Shown: one piece after another, positions 5,896 to 7,753 of the stretch
Layout of the letters: every line of letters starts with the position of its first letter
How positions within the stretch are numbered: position 1 is the first letter of the stretch
Source: Chloroflexota bacterium
GTDB lineage: Bacteria; Chloroflexota; Dehalococcoidia; GIF9; AB-539-J10
Direction of reading: 5' to 3'
Assembly: GCA_030604285.1 (NCBI GenBank)
Contig: JAUVWD010000029.1
Location: 1-7,753, forward strand
Length of the DNA: 7,753 nucleotides
Made by a program: the position numbers and the translations under genes
The notes under the pieces: generated by a model
Databases searched by the model: none
Seen by the model: only the letters and a program-made list of their open reading frames with translations
Told to the model about the DNA's origin: nothing

Positions 5896-5907
5896 TAGGA
5901 GGAGAGG
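5896..5907 (+). promoter_or_regulatory. Ribosome binding site of the DUF362 gene
   Basis: The purine run around TTAGGAGGAGAGGAGA before ATG 5911 contains two overlapping Shine-Dalgarno-like matches (AGGAGG and GAGGAG). It predicts strong translation and fixes the start of the DUF362 protein. Confidence 0.6.
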
Positions 5908-5910
5908 AGA

Positions 5911-7272
5911 ATGAAAAAGACAAAGCAAGACAAATCTACAGTAGCGCTGATCCATCGACCAAAGGTCAGTGGTACACCCGCCAATTATGATAAGGAAGCA
6001 GTTGACCAAGTGAAGGGAATGCTCAAGGAAGGCATCGACTATCTTGGCGGGATGACAAAGTTCGTCAAACCTGGTGATAAGGTGTTGCTGAAAGTCAACT
6101 CGGTCTACAACACTCCCCCGGATAGTGCTTGGAATGTGGACCCCCGGTTGGTTGAAGCTCTGGTTGGATTAATCAGGGAGGAGGTTCCCGAAGTCAGGAG
6201 GGTGATTGTGGCCGACGATTCCGCGGCGGTCAAGCAGGTGAAAGACGTGGACACCATCGATGTGATGGAGGCAAATGGCATTGCCCCAGCAGCCAAGCGA
6301 GCAGGGGGAGAAGTCCTCTGCCTGGAGTGGGATTCCCATATCAGGGTGAACATTGAAAATGCCAGAGCTTTTCCCTATTTCCATGCAGCACAATCTATGC
6401 TGGAAGCCGATGTTCTCATTACCGTGCCCAAGTGGAAAACCCACATTGAAGGTTATATGACTTTGGGTCTTAAGAACGCTGAAGGTTATTTTACCCGTAC
6501 CCTGAAACAGGACGGATTCACGGCCCACGAGAGTGATAAAGAGCGCCGGCATGCGAATGATATCCATCAGAAATTCGTTGATACACTGAACGTTTTTTAC
6601 CCGGATTTAACTATTATCGATGGACTGTGGGCCATACAAGGGGACGGGCCGGCTGTGTTCACTGAGTGGGAGGTCATAAAGGACTTCAATACAATCGTCA
6701 TCAGCGATGATATCGTGGCCGCTGACTCGGTCGCCTGTCAGGCCTCCGGGTTTCCCTGGGATTTTATGGTTACCACCCGCCTGGCTACTCGGCAGGGCTT
6801 CGGGAACGGAAAGCCCGAAAACCAAGTAATCAAGGGTGCAGACCTCAAAAAGGTCAAGAGGCAGTTCGTGGCTCCGAAAATGTTCGAGGTTCAGGGGTGT
6901 TATGACAATGTTGATGTCTATACCCACGGCGCCTGTGTCACTGGCTGTCAGCCACTCTTGAGGCTAACGCTCAATATGCCGCAAGCGGATGGATCACTGG
7001 CCAAGCTCAAAGAGCCTGTAAACTTCATCATAGGGAATAATACCTATATTCCACCGAAGCTTAAACCTGAAAGTACTCTTCTTCTCGGCGACTGCGTTTG
7101 GAACGAATGGGTCGGGCTCCCGGCAGAAGGGTCTCTGACCCCAGCAGAACTGCGCGACCGTGGTGCTTTCGTGGTTGGCGGCTGTCCCTCCTTTGCTAAT
7201 ATCTTTACTTTTGTCCTGCCTTGGATCTACGAAATAGCTGAGAAGGATGCCAAAGAAGCAGAAGAACAATAG
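5911..7272 (+). CDS. DUF362 domain-containing protein with cysteine-rich C-terminal half
   Basis: The 453-residue protein is a cytoplasmic-looking member of the DUF362 family, for which no general reaction is established. The core domain spans roughly 50-290: KPGDKVLLKVN (53-63), VIVADDSA (98-105), ADVLITVPKWKTHIEGYMTL (166-185) running into GLKNAEGYF (186-194), and DLTIIDGLWAIQGDGPAVF (232-250), all hallmark blocks of the family. Many DUF362 proteins end in a ferredoxin-like 4Fe-4S domain; here no CxxCxxC motif is present. Instead the last 130 residues hold C330, C342 and C346 (GACVTGC), C395 (LLGDCVWNEW) and C425 (VVGGCPSF), spaced as a possible metal or Fe-S site. No signal peptide or membrane segment is evident. 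The gene follows the lipoyl-like gene after 27 bases and precedes an SDR gene by 84 bases, so it is probably the central gene of a small operon. The function cannot be deduced. Confidence 0.9.
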   Translation: MKKTKQDKSTVALIHRPKVSGTPANYDKEAVDQVKGMLKEGIDYLGGMTKFVKPGDKVLLKVNSVYNTPPDSAWNVDPRLVEALVGLIREEVPEVRRVIVADDSAAVKQVKDVDTIDVMEANGIAPAAKRAGGEVLCLEWDSHIRVNIENARAFPYFHAAQSMLEADVLITVPKWKTHIEGYMTLGLKNAEGYFTRTLKQDGFTAHESDKERRHANDIHQKFVDTLNVFYPDLTIIDGLWAIQGDGPAVFTEWEVIKDFNTIVISDDIVAADSVACQASGFPWDFMVTTRLATRQGFGNGKPENQVIKGADLKKVKRQFVAPKMFEVQGCYDNVDVYTHGACVTGCQPLLRLTLNMPQADGSLAKLKEPVNFIIGNNTYIPPKLKPESTLLLGDCVWNEWVGLPAEGSLTPAELRDRGAFVVGGCPSFANIFTFVLPWIYEIAEKDAKEAEEQ

Positions 7273-7314
7273 CTGCTAAGCTCACGAGATTGCTAAAGCG
7301 CGGGTTTTGGCATG

Positions 7315-7344
7315 GTACTGCTAGCTGTTGAAGCTCTGTAGTAC
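7315..7344 (+). repeat. Imperfect inverted repeat between the DUF362 and SDR genes
   Basis: GTACT (7315-7319) pairs with AGTAC (7340-7344), extended inward by a G-T and a C-G pair and then AGCT/AGCT around a GTTGA loop. It is a plausible RNA hairpin in the 84-base gap. Without a T-tract it is unlikely to be an intrinsic terminator; an RNA-processing or stability role within an operon is possible. Confidence 0.3.
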
Positions 7345-7356
7345 ACGGAACTGGGA

Positions 7357-7753
7357 ATGCGTTTGAAGGACAAAGTTGCCATAGTCACTGGGGCTGGTGC
7401 CGGCATCGGGCGAGCCATCGCCCTTCTCTTCAGCGAAGAAGGAGCAACAGTCGTGGTGGCAGAAATCCTGGAAGATAGAGGATTCGAGACAGTCTCCCTG
7501 ATTAAGGAGAAGGGTAATCGAGCGCTGTTTATCAAGACGGATCTTCGGGACTTAAATGACATCCAAAGGGCGGTCTCTGAGACTGTGAAAGCATTTGGGA
7601 GAATAGACATCTTGGTGAACAACGCAGGTATTCTCCAATACCTGCCGTTTGTCCAGGTGACTGAAGAAGATTGGGATCGAATCATTGACATCAATCTTAA
7701 AGGCACCTTTTTCTTCGCCCAGGCTGTAGCAAAAGAGATGATTCGCGCCCAGC
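7357..7753 (+). CDS. Classical short-chain dehydrogenase/reductase (SDR), N-terminal part, cut by window edge
   Basis: The 132 visible residues are the Rossmann-fold half of a classical SDR oxidoreductase. Landmarks are KDKVAIVTGAGAGIG at 4-18 with the TGxxxGIG nucleotide-binding motif (11-18), an acidic residue E36 at the end of the second strand (VVVAE), which favours NAD over NADP, TDLRD at 61-65 (adenine-binding Asp62), ILVNNAG at 85-91, and INLKGTFF at 112-119 with the catalytic-tetrad Asn113. The catalytic Ser and the YxxxK motif would lie beyond the right edge. FabG-like or alcohol/steroid dehydrogenase substrates cannot be told apart. The ATG at 7357 is placed at the usual distance from the glycine motif; its Shine-Dalgarno (CTGGGA) is weak. 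The gene lies 84 bases after the DUF362 gene in the same direction and may be cotranscribed with it. Confidence 0.94.
   Translation, partial: MRLKDKVAIVTGAGAGIGRAIALLFSEEGATVVVAEILEDRGFETVSLIKEKGNRALFIKTDLRDLNDIQRAVSETVKAFGRIDILVNNAGILQYLPFVQVTEEDWDRIIDINLKGTFFFAQAVAKEMIRAQ

Overview
The window is a stretch of bacterial chromosome with intermediate GC and well-separated housekeeping and accessory genes. No rRNA, tRNA, CRISPR array, transposase or phage gene is recognisable. The gene set (DUF47-PiT phosphate pair, SEC59/DGK1-type CTP-dependent lipid kinase, radical SAM-AMMECR1 fusion, stand-alone coaE, DUF362 protein, SDR) would fit an uncultured anaerobe, for example a Chloroflexota/Dehalococcoidia-like lineage. 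That placement is an inference from gene content; no marker gene here settles it.

Left part, minus strand (1-2030). A PiT-family phosphate transporter is cut by the left edge. It overlaps the end of a DUF47/PhoU-like accessory gene that starts at TTG behind a strong Shine-Dalgarno. A 571-base stretch without a convincing gene follows (875-1445), holding inverted repeats and a possible extended -10. Next comes a small membrane protein of the dolichol kinase/CTP-dependent diacylglycerol kinase family, with a plausible promoter upstream.

Middle part (2031-5118). An 835-base gene-poor stretch carries what may be a decayed, frame-shifted gene on the plus strand (about 2137-2760). A minus-strand gene then encodes a radical SAM enzyme fused to an AMMECR1 domain, two of the three parts of the AmmeMemoRadiSam system in one chain. 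Ninety bases separate its preferred start from coaE (dephospho-CoA kinase, last step of CoA synthesis), which runs the other way. Each gene has a promoter-like element almost touching its start codon.

Right part, plus strand (5119-7753). After a 480-base gap containing a strong sigma70-type promoter (perfect TTGACA, TATACT, 16-base spacer) there is an apparent operon. It consists of a 94-residue biotinyl/lipoyl-like protein lacking the lysine that normally carries the cofactor, a 453-residue DUF362 protein with a cysteine-rich C-terminal half, and after 84 bases an NAD(P)-dependent short-chain dehydrogenase cut by the right edge. The lysine-less lipoyl-like protein paired with DUF362 is the best candidate for something undescribed. 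Its biochemical role cannot be read from the sequence.
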